Assembly: GCF_003234445.2 (NCBI RefSeq)
Contig: NZ_CP126269.1
Location: forward strand, 3,534,001-3,598,000
From: Curtobacterium sp. MCLR17_036
GTDB lineage: Bacteria; Actinomycetota; Actinomycetes; Actinomycetales; Microbacteriaceae
Length of the DNA: 64,000 nt
Direction: 5' to 3'
The position numbers and the translations under genes are program-made. This document shows positions 31,686 to 39,840 of this stretch, piece after piece (position 1 is the first letter of the stretch; each line of letters starts with the position of its first letter). The notes under the pieces are model-generated. The model made no database searches and was not told the origin of the DNA. It worked only from the letters and a program-made list of their open reading frames with translations.

Positions 31686-33452
31686 CTACTCGACGGTGAC
31701 CACCCTGGCGGCGGACGGCATGCCCTTGCCTGCTGCGTTCACCGCGACGACGGTGACCTGGTTGTTCCCGGCGGGCAACCCGGTGAGCGTCAGCGGGCTC
31801 GACGTCCCGGACACGGTCTGCTCGGAGTGGAAGCCGGAGAGGACGTAGCTCGTGATCGGCAGTCCGCCGTCACTCGCCGGCGCGTCGAACGTCACGGTGA
31901 CCGAGCCGGGACCGGTCGTCGTCCCGGTGACGGTCGGTCGACCCGGAGCCGTCACGGTCACCGGGGCGGTCCCGAAGGACGTGGACGCGGCCTTGCTGAC
32001 GTTCCCCGTCCCGTCGACGGCGAACACGGCGATCGTGTACTGCTGCCCCGTCGGCAGCTTCGGCACGGCTGCGGAGGCGCCGGTGACCACCAGCGGCACA
32101 CCGCTCTGCGCGGTCGCGCCGGCACCGTCGCCCTGCACGAGTCGAGCGACGACCGAGGTCGCGTCCTTCGAGGCCGAGGACGTCCACTTCACCTTCGTCG
32201 GTGTCGCCGAAGCGACGCGGACCCCGGTCGGGGCCGCGGGTGCCGTGACGTCGGAACGCGCCTGCCACTGCAGCGTGCCGTGCTGCGCGATCTTGTCCGC
32301 GCAGTACTGCGTGAACGACATGTCGACCGTGGCAGGCAACCCGGTCACCGGGTCCAGAGCGAACTGCTTCACCGTCATCGTGCCGGTGGTGTCGCACCCG
32401 TAGGAGTCCACCGTGGTGACGATCGAGTACTTCCCGCTGGGTGACGTCTTCGTCGTCCCGAGCGGGAACGCCTTGCCGTACGGACCACCGAGCCTGACGC
32501 TGACGATGCCGCCGCTGCCGTCCAGGTCGTCCGCCCGGAACCACCAGTCGAGCGCGGCGTACGAGATGAGCATCTGGGTCGAGCCGGAGGTGGCCTTCGT
32601 CGTCTTGCCCTTGTTGACCATGTCCTTCCCGGAGGAGGTGATCATCGTCTTCCCAAGGAACGCCGAACCGGTCAGCGCCACCGTCTGCGTCGTCGCCCCG
32701 ACGGGCAGGCTCACCGCAGCCGTGGCGGGCCCGGCAACCCTCGGACGGAAGTTGATGGAGAACGTGCAGGTCGCGTCGGCGGCGAGCGTGGCGGCGCAGG
32801 TGCTGTTGCTGACGGAGAACGACTTCGCGTCCACCCCCGTGACGACGGGCTTCCCCAACGACACCGGCGCTGTTCCCGTGTTGTGGACCGTCTGGACCTG
32901 GCTCTTCTTCGGCAGCCCGATGAAGCGCTTCTCGAACACGACGTTCCGTGCGCCGAGGACCACCGAACCGGCCGGGTCCGAGCCGAAGCGGAACTCGCCG
33001 ATCCCGGGGACGACCGCGTCGAACCGGGTGATCCGACCGTTCGTCGGGTCGGACTCGAGGTCGAGGACGGTGAAGTCCCCGTAGATGTCCGTCCCGTCGA
33101 TCTCGAGGCTCGGGAGCGCCTCGCTGTGTTGGCGGTTGGGATCGAGCCAGTAGGCCCCGGTCGTGAGCGGCTTCCCCTCCGGAGGGGTCAGCCGGAACGA
33201 CCCGCGCTTCGACCCGGTCGTGCGCGCGCTGACACCGTGAGTGGTGTCGGCGGTGACGACCTCGATGTCGTCCCCGTCGGCGAACTCGGCGTCGCCCCGG
33301 GTCTGGTACCAGGGGGATGCGATCTGCAGGACCGCCCCGGGCGTCGCGGCCGCGTCTGCTGCGTCTGCTGCCGATGTGCCGATGGTGCTGATCAGTCCTG
33401 CGGTGAGGAGGGTGACAGCGCTCATGGCTGCCGAGCGGGCGATGCGCCGCAT
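31686..33452 (-). CDS. Secreted protein with choice-of-anchor D and fibronectin III domains
   Basis: A 588-residue exported protein. The signal peptide starts MRRIARSAAMSAVTLLTAGL and probably cleaves near the Ala-rich stretch at 28-36. The region around 160-270 has a choice-of-anchor D-like Ig fold (TVHNTGTAPVSLGKPVV, CAATLAADATCTFSINFRP). Two fibronectin III domains follow at about 405-500 (APAAPTGVRVASATPTKVKW) and 500-588 (GRPTVTGTTTGPGSVTVTF). No catalytic domain or LPXTG anchor is visible. A surface or matrix-binding role is plausible. ATG at 33452 has only a weak ribosome site. Confidence 0.8.
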   Translation of the reverse strand: MRRIARSAAMSAVTLLTAGLISTIGTSAADAADAAATPGAVLQIASPWYQTRGDAEFADGDDIEVVTADTTHGVSARTTGSKRGSFRLTPPEGKPLTTGAYWLDPNRQHSEALPSLEIDGTDIYGDFTVLDLESDPTNGRITRFDAVVPGIGEFRFGSDPAGSVVLGARNVVFEKRFIGLPKKSQVQTVHNTGTAPVSLGKPVVTGVDAKSFSVSNSTCAATLAADATCTFSINFRPRVAGPATAAVSLPVGATTQTVALTGSAFLGKTMITSSGKDMVNKGKTTKATSGSTQMLISYAALDWWFRADDLDGSGGIVSVRLGGPYGKAFPLGTTKTSPSGKYSIVTTVDSYGCDTTGTMTVKQFALDPVTGLPATVDMSFTQYCADKIAQHGTLQWQARSDVTAPAAPTGVRVASATPTKVKWTSSASKDATSVVARLVQGDGAGATAQSGVPLVVTGASAAVPKLPTGQQYTIAVFAVDGTGNVSKAASTSFGTAPVTVTAPGRPTVTGTTTGPGSVTVTFDAPASDGGLPITSYVLSGFHSEQTVSGTSSPLTLTGLPAGNNQVTVVAVNAAGKGMPSAARVVTVE

Positions 33453-33631
33453 TGCGTGGTCCGTTCTGTCCCCGTGCACGCTCCGGACAGAGCGGCGACT
33501 CGACGCTATCGGCCAGCGGTCGAGCTGTCCGTCCGAGGAGACGACGGCTCCATCGCTCCGCCGAGACCAGCGCCTCGACCCCACGTGCCCGGACGACGCG
33601 ACCTGCTCCCGACGCGCGACAGTCCCCTCGA

Positions 33632-34396
33632 TCAGTCGGTGCGGGTCTCGACCTGGCCGCCGTCGACCAGGAACTCCGACCCGGTCACGAAGCTGGCTCG
33701 GTCCGAGGCGAGGAACAGCACGACCTCCGCGATCTCGGCGGGGTCCCCCACCCGGCCCAGCGCCGTGTCCGCTGCCATCTGCGCGAGCAGCGCCGACTCG
33801 CGTTCCGGGTCGCCCTTCGCGATGCCTCGGAGTCCGGGTGTGTCCGTCGGGCCGGGCACCACCGTGTTGACGCGGATCCCACGGGGTGCCAACTCGGCCG
33901 CCCAGACCCGGGCGAACTGGCGGATCGCTGCCTTGCTCGCCGAGTAGATCCCGAACCCGGGCGAGCCGGTCGCCGCGCTGGTCGAGCCGGTGATGACGAT
34001 CGAAGCCGATGCGCCCATCAGCGGGAGTGCTCGCTGGACCGTCAGCGCGGTACCGAGGACGTTCCGTCCGAAGGTCGCGTCGAAGTCCGCTGCGTCGAAC
34101 TCGTCGATGGTCGCCAGGCCCGTGCCCCCGCCGGCGTTGGCGAAGAGGACGTCGAGCGAACCGCTCCGCTGCGCGATCGTCGCGAACACCTCGTCCAGGC
34201 CCGCAGGGTCGGCGACGTCGCCGCGCACGCCCACCGCGCGGGGGCCGAGGCGATCGACGGCCGCGCTGAGCTCGTCCTGTCGTCGGCCCGTCAGGTACAC
34301 CGTGCCGCCTTCGTCGACGAAGCGCTGCGCGGCTGCGAAGCCGATCCCGGTGCTCCCGCCGGTGACGAGGATGGTCTTTCCGTCGAACTGCCCCAT
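33632..34396 (-). CDS. SDR family oxidoreductase
   Basis: A 254-residue classical SDR: TGGSTGIG, LTGRRQDEL (Arg pair suggests NADP), FANAGGG, catalytic Ser in ITGSTSAATG and Tyr-Lys in FGIYSASKAA. The C-terminus has FVTGSEFLVDGGQ. The ATG has AGGAG 7 bases upstream. It is divergent from a TetR gene with two operator boxes between, so it is likely repressed by that TetR. Confidence 0.9.
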   Translation of the reverse strand: MGQFDGKTILVTGGSTGIGFAAAQRFVDEGGTVYLTGRRQDELSAAVDRLGPRAVGVRGDVADPAGLDEVFATIAQRSGSLDVLFANAGGGTGLATIDEFDAADFDATFGRNVLGTALTVQRALPLMGASASIVITGSTSAATGSPGFGIYSASKAAIRQFARVWAAELAPRGIRVNTVVPGPTDTPGLRGIAKGDPERESALLAQMAADTALGRVGDPAEIAEVVLFLASDRASFVTGSEFLVDGGQVETRTD

Positions 34397-34430
34397 GAGG
34401 GTCTCCTGCTCAGTCGGTTCCGCGCGCCCG

Positions 34431-34477
34431 TTCTGGACCGCTCGGTTCACCATACACAGGTTCTGGACCGGTCGGTC
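34431..34477. promoter_or_regulatory. Two repeated operator boxes TTCTGGACCGNTCGGTY
   Basis: TTCTGGACCGCTCGGTT (34431-34447) and TTCTGGACCGGTCGGTC (34461-34477) form a direct repeat 30 bp apart, about three helical turns. Each contains a near-perfect or perfect GACCG-NN-CGGTC palindrome. They lie in the divergent SDR/TetR promoter region and are the probable TetR binding sites. Confidence 0.75.
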
Positions 34478-34498
34478 AGGAGTCTCTAGGATGTCCTC

Positions 34499-35092
34499 AT
34501 GAGCAGGCCGAGGACGTTCGACGAGGAGACGGTGCTGCGGAGCGTCGAGCAGGAGTTCTGGGACCGCGGGTTCGCCGCGACCAGCATGAGCGACATCATG
34601 GCCGCGAGCGGCCTCGGCAAGGGCAGCCTGTACGCGGCGTTCGGCGACAAGGAAGCGATCTTCGACCGGGTCTACGAGCTCTACTGCGACGATGCGACAG
34701 CCGCCGTGCGCGCGGCGCTCGGCGGACCGGACGAATCGGCGTTCGAGCGGCTGCGCAGCCACCTCGTCCGAGCTGCGACCCGACGGGGGTCGTCAGGAGT
34801 CGAGCGGGCCTGCCTGCTCGCCAAGACCACCGCCGAGCTGGCCGCGCGCCGACCGTCGGTCGCCGAGCGGTCTCGCCGGACCTTCGAGGACCTCGCCGGG
34901 ATCCTCGCCGCCTGCGTCGCTGCCGGCCAGCGAGCCGGGGACGTCGATCCCCGACTCGATCCGGTGCGAACGGGCAACTCCCTGCTCGCGACGCTGCGAG
35001 GGCTCGAGGCGCTCGGTGAGTCGGGCGTCGACGAGCAGGTCCTCGTCGACGCGGCGGACAGCGCGATCGAGGTCCTCGCCGCTCGTCGGTGA
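34499..35092 (+). CDS. TetR/AcrR family regulator
   Basis: A 197-residue TetR protein beginning MSRPRTFDEETVLRSVEQEF, with helix-turn-helix SMSDIMAASGLGKGSLYAAFGDKEAIF, and the tail typical of the AcuR/NemR-like group (ERACLLAKTTAELAARRPSV, then GLEALGESGVD). It probably represses the divergent SDR at 33632 and itself through the 34431/34461 boxes. It is the last clearly chromosomal-type gene before the accessory region. Confidence 0.9.
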   Translation: MSRPRTFDEETVLRSVEQEFWDRGFAATSMSDIMAASGLGKGSLYAAFGDKEAIFDRVYELYCDDATAAVRAALGGPDESAFERLRSHLVRAATRRGSSGVERACLLAKTTAELAARRPSVAERSRRTFEDLAGILAACVAAGQRAGDVDPRLDPVRTGNSLLATLRGLEALGESGVDEQVLVDAADSAIEVLAARR

Positions 35093-35243
35093 CGCGCGGT
35101 CGTGGGCGGGCGGTGTCACGACCCGGCTCGACTCCGCCGCCGACGGCGACGACACCCGTGGTCGGCGTGCTGATCGGGCACGTCGAGCCGTCCGGCGAGC
35201 GATCCGCTCTCGGACGTGTTGGCCCGAGACCGGATCGGCCTGG

Positions 35244-35828
35244 TCAGCGGTCGGGGTGAGCTTGGCGGTCGATGCAGCGGTAGACGGTTGCTCGTCCGAT
35301 GCCGAACAGTTCGGCGAGTTCGGCGACCGAGTGCGTGCCGGCTTCGTGCACCTCAAGGAGATGTCGTTGCTGCGCGGCACTGAGCTTGGGCTGTCGGCCG
35401 CGCAGGTGCCCCTTGGCCTTGGCGATCTGCATCCCCTCGCGCGTCCGGGCTCGAATCAGGTCTGATTCGAACTCAGCCACCATCGCGAGGACGTTGAACA
35501 GCAGCCGGCCTACGGGGTCGTTGGGATCGTGGACTGAGCCCCCGATGTTGAGCTTGACGTTCTTCGCGGTGAGCTCGTCGACGATGTCCTTCGCATCGCG
35601 GAGGCTCCTGGCTGATCGATCCAGCTTCGCGATCACCAGGGTGTCGCCGTCACGGCAGGAAGCGAGCGCTTCGCGGAGACCGGGTCGTGAACGATTTGTG
35701 CCGGTCAAGCCGTGGTCGGTGTGGATGTTGGTCGGAAGGACTCCAAGCCGTTCAAGCGCGATGCGCTGGGCGGTGAGGTCTTGTTCGTAGGTTGAGACGC
35801 GGGCGTACCCGATGAGGAGAGCATTCAT
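35244..35828 (-). CDS. Serine recombinase (resolvase/invertase)
   Basis: A 194-residue small serine recombinase. The catalytic Ser is in IGYARVSTYEQD (residue 12), with the Arg-rich active-site block IAKLDRSARSLRDAKDIV, the E-helix region and the C-terminal helix-turn-helix (HSVAELAELFGIGRATVYRCI). Its length fits TniR/Tn3-type resolvases and Hin-type invertases. It lies at the left edge of the accessory region, about 14 kb from the tnsABC-tniQ operon, and might be the resolvase of that element. That link is inference. I saw no obvious res site beside it. Confidence 0.9.
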   Translation of the reverse strand: MNALLIGYARVSTYEQDLTAQRIALERLGVLPTNIHTDHGLTGTNRSRPGLREALASCRDGDTLVIAKLDRSARSLRDAKDIVDELTAKNVKLNIGGSVHDPNDPVGRLLFNVLAMVAEFESDLIRARTREGMQIAKAKGHLRGRQPKLSAAQQRHLLEVHEAGTHSVAELAELFGIGRATVYRCIDRQAHPDR

Positions 35829-35881
35829 GGCGCGAGGATCGGCTTGCTGCGCCGTGCTTGCGTCGTCTCACTTCCGATCCT

Positions 35882-36373
35882 TCAACGGCCGCGGAGGATT
35901 CGTTGAGTCACTGCGGCTAAGTCTTCACCCGGGAGGATCGGCTGCTCCGTCACGAACGGGAGCGGGTCCCATCCGCGGAACCAAGCGCGCATTTGGTCCT
36001 GGCTGACCTCGGACGCCAGCGAACGTCCCGCGTGCCGCCGCAGGGTCTCCTCGAATGTGAGGTCAAAGGCATAGAAGCGGGCATCGGTCGACATGCTCGA
36101 AATCCGATCCAGCATCGTTGCGTAGCCGGCGGACTGGAAGATCCCTTCTAAAACGACGTCATGGCCGGCCCAGAGGCAGTGTTTCGCTGCGACTTCGAGG
36201 AGCGCGGCGTGCTCCATGCCGTCAGCGTGACCGGCGTCCGCGCGCTCCTTGAAGATCGTCCGCCGGAAGTGGTCTTGACTGAGGACCGCGGTGGGCCACC
36301 CCAGCTCCTGTTGCAGCTGCGCCGCGAGGGTCGACTTGCCAGAGCCAGAGGCACCGCGGATCACGATGAGCAC
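35882..36373 (-). CDS. P-loop kinase (AAA_33/zeta-like)
   Basis: A 163-residue small kinase. Walker A is GASGSGKST near the N-terminus, followed by SQDHFRRTIFKERAD, EGIFQSAGYATMLD and a lid region ARFYAFDLTFEETLRRHAGR. It resembles nucleoside/gluconate kinases and zeta-toxin-type kinases; the substrate is unknown. GTG at 36373 is chosen, with a second GTG three codons later. It sits alone beside palindrome a, like the other small genes of the cassette-like region. Confidence 0.75.
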   Translation of the reverse strand: MLIVIRGASGSGKSTLAAQLQQELGWPTAVLSQDHFRRTIFKERADAGHADGMEHAALLEVAAKHCLWAGHDVVLEGIFQSAGYATMLDRISSMSTDARFYAFDLTFEETLRRHAGRSLASEVSQDQMRAWFRGWDPLPFVTEQPILPGEDLAAVTQRILRGR

Positions 36374-36407
36374 GACAAGCAGGCTAGGACGTCGCCGGTG
36401 TGCGCGC

Positions 36408-36437
36408 TGTCTCGATAGCCGATCGGCTATTGAGACA
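36408..36437. repeat. Palindrome a of the TAGNCGATCGNCTA family
   Basis: A 30-bp palindrome TGTCTC-G-ATAGCCGATCGGCTAT-T-GAGACA, perfect except for one symmetric mismatch. On the minus strand its TAG (36429-36427) is the stop codon of the MarR fragment. Other family members lie at 37243, 37406, 43392, 44045, 44706 and 45154. Confidence 0.8.
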
Positions 36438-36596
36438 TCGGCGCGAGGCGTTTCAGGAGCTGTACCAGGCTTTCTCGCTCTTGTGCACTGAGTTTCATCA
36501 GCAGCGCTTCTTCCGTGGCGAGGTGCTCGGGAAGGACGCTGTCCTGGATGCAAGCCGCTGGGATGGCAGTCGTCCTGCTCTGCGTCACCACGGCCG
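36427..36596 (-). pseudogene. MarR regulator 3' fragment
   Basis: An open frame whose last residues MKLSAQERESLVQLLKRLAP look like the C-terminal helix of MarR proteins. It has no start and no DNA-binding domain; it begins right at the stop codon of the GNAT gene (36597). It ends in MSQ followed by the TAG of palindrome a. I read it as the remnant of a truncated MarR gene. Confidence 0.5.
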
Positions 36597-37160
36597 TCAG
36601 GCGGCGGGCGCGTCCTGCTCTGCGCCGTGACCGGCAGTAAGCACCATCCCGTACAAGGCCACATCGGCTCGCTCCGGGCTCAGCGCAAGAGCGGAGCGAA
36701 GAGTGCCCTCGTGCATGAAGCCCAGGCGCTCCGCTACTGCTCGACTACGGGTGTTCAAAACCGCCGTTCGAATCTCGACTCGCGCTAAGCCTTCTGCGCG
36801 CGCCTCATCGATCAGTGCTTCGCATGCCCGGGTCACCACTCCCTGTCCCTCATGCGCTGCAGCGATCCAGAATCCCAACTCTCCGATGCCGGCATACCGG
36901 TCGAGGCGTAGCGATGCGCTCCCGACGGGCTCGTCGCCACAGGTGATCATCAAGGGGAGACTCGTGCCCTGCTCGTAAAGCGCTATCGCGAACGAGGCGT
37001 ATGCCTCAGCAGATTCGAGGGTCTGCTCCGGAGCAGCCCAAGGTTCCCAGGCTCGTAGGCGCGACAGCTCGTTGAGGGTCAGATCATGCATCACTTCGAC
37101 CGTCGAACCATCACGCAGAGCAAGGCCGTATCCATCGCCGAGGTCGTGAGGCAAACGCAT
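36597..37160 (-). CDS. GNAT family acetyltransferase (RimJ/RimL-like)
   Basis: A 187-residue acetyltransferase of the ribosomal-protein-acetylase type. Motif A region is GELGFWIAAAHEGQGVVTRACEALIDEA (acetyl-CoA binding), followed by RVEIRTAVLNTRSRAVAERLGFMHEGTLR. Substrate unknown; many stand-alone members inactivate small molecules. ATG at 37160. It lies between palindromes a and b. Confidence 0.88.
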   Translation of the reverse strand: MRLPHDLGDGYGLALRDGSTVEVMHDLTLNELSRLRAWEPWAAPEQTLESAEAYASFAIALYEQGTSLPLMITCGDEPVGSASLRLDRYAGIGELGFWIAAAHEGQGVVTRACEALIDEARAEGLARVEIRTAVLNTRSRAVAERLGFMHEGTLRSALALSPERADVALYGMVLTAGHGAEQDAPAA

Positions 37161-37242
37161 GAAATGACGTTACTGCAACTCCACTCACCGAGCCGAGGAA
37201 CGACTCCTGTGACGGGTCGCCCGGCCTCCACCGCTCGCCAGC

Positions 37243-37268
37243 GTCCGATAGCCGATCGGCTACCGGAC
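37243..37268. repeat. Palindrome b
   Basis: A 26-bp palindrome with arms GTCCGATAGCC and GGCTACCGGAC around GATC, one symmetric mismatch. Core TAGCCGATCGGCTA. It lies between the GNAT gene and the 36-residue membrane peptide gene. Confidence 0.8.
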
Positions 37269-37285
37269 ACTCCTAAGCTCGGGCT

Positions 37286-37396
37286 ATGGGGATGAACAAG
37301 GATCAGCGGCTGGCCGTCATCATCGGGAGCACGGTGGCAATAGTCATGGGACTCGGGATCGCCATCTCAGGAGGACTTGGCCTGTTCGGTTTGTGA
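37286..37396 (+). CDS. Tiny membrane peptide in a cassette
   Basis: A 36-residue ORF starting MGMNKDQRLAVIIGSTVAIV with a single hydrophobic helix, ending at a TGA 9 bases before palindrome c. It is flanked by palindromes b and c and so has the cassette layout of its larger neighbours. No clear ribosome site; the family is not recognised. Confidence 0.4.
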   Translation: MGMNKDQRLAVIIGSTVAIVMGLGIAISGGLGLFGL

Positions 37397-37405
37397 TCGA
37401 ACTAC

Positions 37406-37431
37406 CTCGCAGACCGATCGGCTACCGAGAC
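37406..37431. repeat. Palindrome c (one arm degenerate)
   Basis: The right half CGATCGGCTACCGAGAC matches the family; the left half CTCGCAGAC is degenerate. The broken oxidoreductase gene begins directly after it. Confidence 0.65.
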
Positions 37432-37434
37432 AGG

Positions 37435-37802
37435 GCGAGAGGCGACGCGATACGGTGCGTCCTCGCCGCCGTGGCCGAGCCCGTCGACGTGCTGCTCAAC
37501 CTCGCGCCGATCGAGCCGGACGAGTTCGCGGCCGCGGTCGCCCTCGTCCGGGACGGCGGGGTCGTCGTCAGCACGACGGCGTTCATGGCCACCCCGGACG
37601 ACGCCTCTCGTGGAGTCCGAGCGGCGACCGTCTTCGTCCGGCCTGACCGGGACCGCCTCCGGCAGCTCGTCGCCCTCGTCGACGACGGCTCGCTGACGGT
37701 CGAGGTCACGCGGCGGATCCCGCTCGCCGAGTCTCGGCGCTGCACGCCGAAGGGGCGGCTGGCCGGGTCGCCGGCAAGGTCATCGTGCTCCCCGCGATGT
37801 GA
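37435..37802 (+). pseudogene. Zinc-type quinone oxidoreductase 3' fragment, frameshifted
   Basis: The frame reads AEPVDVLLNLAPIEPDEFAA and GGVVVSTTAFMATPDDASRG, then VRLDRDRLR-like strands and VTRRIPLAE, the C-terminal third of an NADPH:quinone reductase/alcohol dehydrogenase. The expected end (ALHAEGAAGRVAGKVIVLPA, then TGA at 37800-37802) continues in another frame after a one-base loss near 37731-37737. The 5' two thirds are missing; homology starts just after palindrome c. It is therefore both truncated and frameshifted. Confidence 0.75.
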
Positions 37803-37806
37803 ACTT

Positions 37807-37839
37807 TAAGACGGTCGCGGCAAGGCCGCGACCGTCTTA
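37807..37839. terminator. Intrinsic terminator hairpin
   Basis: A 15-bp perfect stem TAAGACGGTCGCGGC / GCCGCGACCGTCTTA with loop AAG, 4 bases after the pseudogene's stop. It is probably the original terminator of the oxidoreductase gene. Confidence 0.8.
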
Positions 37840-37959
37840 GCATTTGCGCTCGGCAGCGCTGCGGGCGAGGAGACTGACGGTCTCCTGCGCGGTGGCGCAC
37901 TCAGCTCTGGCCGGCCGATCAGCTTTCGATGCGTGCACATGCCAAAAGCGACGGCGGTG

Positions 37960-38541
37960 TCACGCGCGTACCGCCGAGACCGCCCGGTCGTAGAGCTCGC
38001 TGAGGTCGTACTGACCATCCCCTCGCACCCATTCCCGAGAGGCAGCATCGAGGCAGGTAAGCGCCGCAGCCACGATGGCGTGCGCGCGGAGGTCGCGGTC
38101 GTCCGTGTCCGCGAGACGAGCGGCAATCAGGGGCACGAACATTCCCTGCCAACGGAGCCGCTTCTCGATGTGGCGAGCCAGCAGCGACGGAGTGTCGAAG
38201 AGCATGCGGCCGAGGGCGAGCATGGATGAGCGGTCGAGAGTCAGTATTTCACCGGCCTCAGTGAACGCTGCGCGGATCGCAGCCCACGGTTCTTCGTCCT
38301 CCGGGCGCACCTTCAGCGCTTCGGCGATAACGGCACCCCTGGCGACCAGGTCGCCGAGGACCACGTCCTCCTTCGTGCCGAAGTAACGGAAGAACGACCG
38401 CCGCGAGACCCCGACGCTCTCGAGAATTTGATCCACCGTTGTCGCCTCGAACCCCTGCCGGAGGAACAGGTCGACCGCCGTGCGGGTGATCTCGTCGCGC
38501 ACAGCCGTTCGCTGGCGGTCCCATGCTGTCGTTTCGGTCAT
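37960..38541 (-). CDS. TetR/AcrR family regulator
   Basis: A 193-residue TetR protein with helix-turn-helix ITRTAVDLFLRQGFEATTVDQILESVGVSRRSFFRYFGTKE and a MftR-like C-terminal helix pattern ending CLDAASREWVRGDG. ATG at 38541. It is divergent from the SDR at 38599, with a 31-bp operator between the two, so it very likely represses both. Confidence 0.9.
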   Translation of the reverse strand: MTETTAWDRQRTAVRDEITRTAVDLFLRQGFEATTVDQILESVGVSRRSFFRYFGTKEDVVLGDLVARGAVIAEALKVRPEDEEPWAAIRAAFTEAGEILTLDRSSMLALGRMLFDTPSLLARHIEKRLRWQGMFVPLIAARLADTDDRDLRAHAIVAAALTCLDAASREWVRGDGQYDLSELYDRAVSAVRA

Positions 38542-38555
38542 CTAACCATTCTATG

Positions 38556-38586
38556 TGCCTTCTTGGCACTGCGTGCCAAGTAGGCA
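38556..38586. promoter_or_regulatory. 31-bp TetR operator
   Basis: Inverted repeat with core CTTGGCAC-TGC-GTGCCAAG and outer TGCCT/AGGCA arms, each offset by one unpaired T. It occupies most of the 57-bp gap between the divergent starts 38541 and 38599, so bound repressor would cover both promoters. Confidence 0.85.
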
Positions 38587-38598
38587 TAAAGTGCCAGG

Positions 38599-39405
38599 GT
38601 GGCCTACGACCTCTCGACCCAGACGATCCTGATCACCGGAGCGAGCTCCGGGATCGGTCATCGGTTCGCTGTCGACCTCACCGCCCGGGGCGCCGCTGTC
38701 GTCCTCGTTGCGCGGCGCCGCGACCGCCTGGAGCAGCTTGCCGCCGACCTCCGCCGTGACCACGGCAGCACCGTAGAAATCATGGCTGCTGATCTGACAT
38801 CGCCGACGGCGGGTCTTGACCTGCGGGCCGCGGTCGGGGAGCGAGGGATGCGCATTACCGGCCTCGTCAACAACGCCGGCTTCGGCACGTTCGGCCCGTT
38901 CGTCGACGAGGAAGCAGAACGACTCGAGGCCGAGGTCGCCCTCGACGTGATGGCACCCGTTCGGCTCACCTCCGCGTTCCTGCCTGATCTACTTGCCGCT
39001 GAGCGCGGCTTGCTGATCAACGTCGCGAGCATGGCTGCGTACAGCCCGAGTCCGCGGATGGCCGTCTACGGTGCGGCGAAGGCGTTCGTGCTGAGCTTCA
39101 CCGAATCCCTGTGGGCCGAGCTCCGTGGCACGGGTATCACTGTCTTCGCGTTGTCGCCCGGTGCCACGAGCACCGAGTTCAACAGCGTCGTCGGGACAGA
39201 GGACGCGACCGCCGGGGCGGCGATGCGATCCGCCGGGGACGTCGTAGCCACCGCACTGGCGCACCTCGACTCGCGAAACCCGGGACCGAGCGTGATCGAC
39301 GGGAGGGCCAACCGCATCGCGGCCAGCACGATGCGGCTACTCAGTCGTCGTCGGACCGTCGCCCTCATGCATCGGGTGACCGACCCCGTGCGCCGCCATC
39401 GATAG
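38599..39405 (+). CDS. SDR family oxidoreductase
   Basis: A 268-residue SDR of the DltE/YqjQ-like group: TGASSGIG, LVARRRDRLEQLAADL (Arg-rich NADP site), NNAGFGTFG, catalytic Ser in NVASMAAYS and Tyr-Lys in AVYGAAKAF, then SPGATSTEF. The GTG start at 38599 has no ribosome site, and a possible -10 (CATAAA) lies about 10 bases upstream, so a leaderless mRNA is likely. Confidence 0.88.
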   Translation: MAYDLSTQTILITGASSGIGHRFAVDLTARGAAVVLVARRRDRLEQLAADLRRDHGSTVEIMAADLTSPTAGLDLRAAVGERGMRITGLVNNAGFGTFGPFVDEEAERLEAEVALDVMAPVRLTSAFLPDLLAAERGLLINVASMAAYSPSPRMAVYGAAKAFVLSFTESLWAELRGTGITVFALSPGATSTEFNSVVGTEDATAGAAMRSAGDVVATALAHLDSRNPGPSVIDGRANRIAASTMRLLSRRRTVALMHRVTDPVRRHR

Positions 39406-39490
39406 CCCTCTTGTCGAGCGGGGCAGCGTTCGACCGTCAACATGATCAAGGTCCCGCCACTGCCACAGGCGGCCTTCCTCGGCGCCGTCC

Positions 39491-39811
39491 TCAGGAGTGC
39501 AGGACGCGAGTTCCGGTGACGGTCGTCCGTGGGAGACGTCCGGCGCGCGAATGCCCGACCATCCCGTCCCCGTTCACGAGCACGTCGAATTCGAGATTGA
39601 GGCGCATCGGCTTGGTGATGCTCTGTGACCAGGTGACGTGCTCCCCAGTGCTCGTGTCCTCGACGCGGACATCGCGGAGCGGCACGTCTTCTCCTCTGCC
39701 TGTAGCCGCGCCGACGATGATCCCCCTATCGGCGGTGAACTGCATCCTGGCGTTAATGGTGCCGATCGGCGTTCGCATCGAGAGGTCCCAGATACCGGGG
39801 AGGGTGCTCAT
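39491..39811 (-). CDS. Hypothetical protein, lipocalin/DUF-like strand-rich
   Basis: A 106-residue, mostly beta-strand protein (LPGIWDLSMRTPIGTINARM, TWSQSITKPMRLNLEFDVLV). The opening GIWDLSMRTPIG and the later GDGMVGHSRAG resemble small fatty-acid-binding or lipocalin-like barrels that bind hydrophobic ligands, but I cannot assign a family. The ATG has AGAGGAAC upstream. It lies just downstream of the DJ-1-type gene on the same strand, probably as an operon. Confidence 0.6.
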   Translation of the reverse strand: MSTLPGIWDLSMRTPIGTINARMQFTADRGIIVGAATGRGEDVPLRDVRVEDTSTGEHVTWSQSITKPMRLNLEFDVLVNGDGMVGHSRAGRLPRTTVTGTRVLHS

Positions 39812-39840
39812 GATCAATCGTTCCTCTGGTGGTAGTGGGT

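Noticed and set aside
35440..35475. TCGAATCAGGTCTGATTCGA resembling a tRNA T-arm
   Set aside because: It lies inside the well-conserved serine recombinase coding region and no acceptor or anticodon stem can be drawn.
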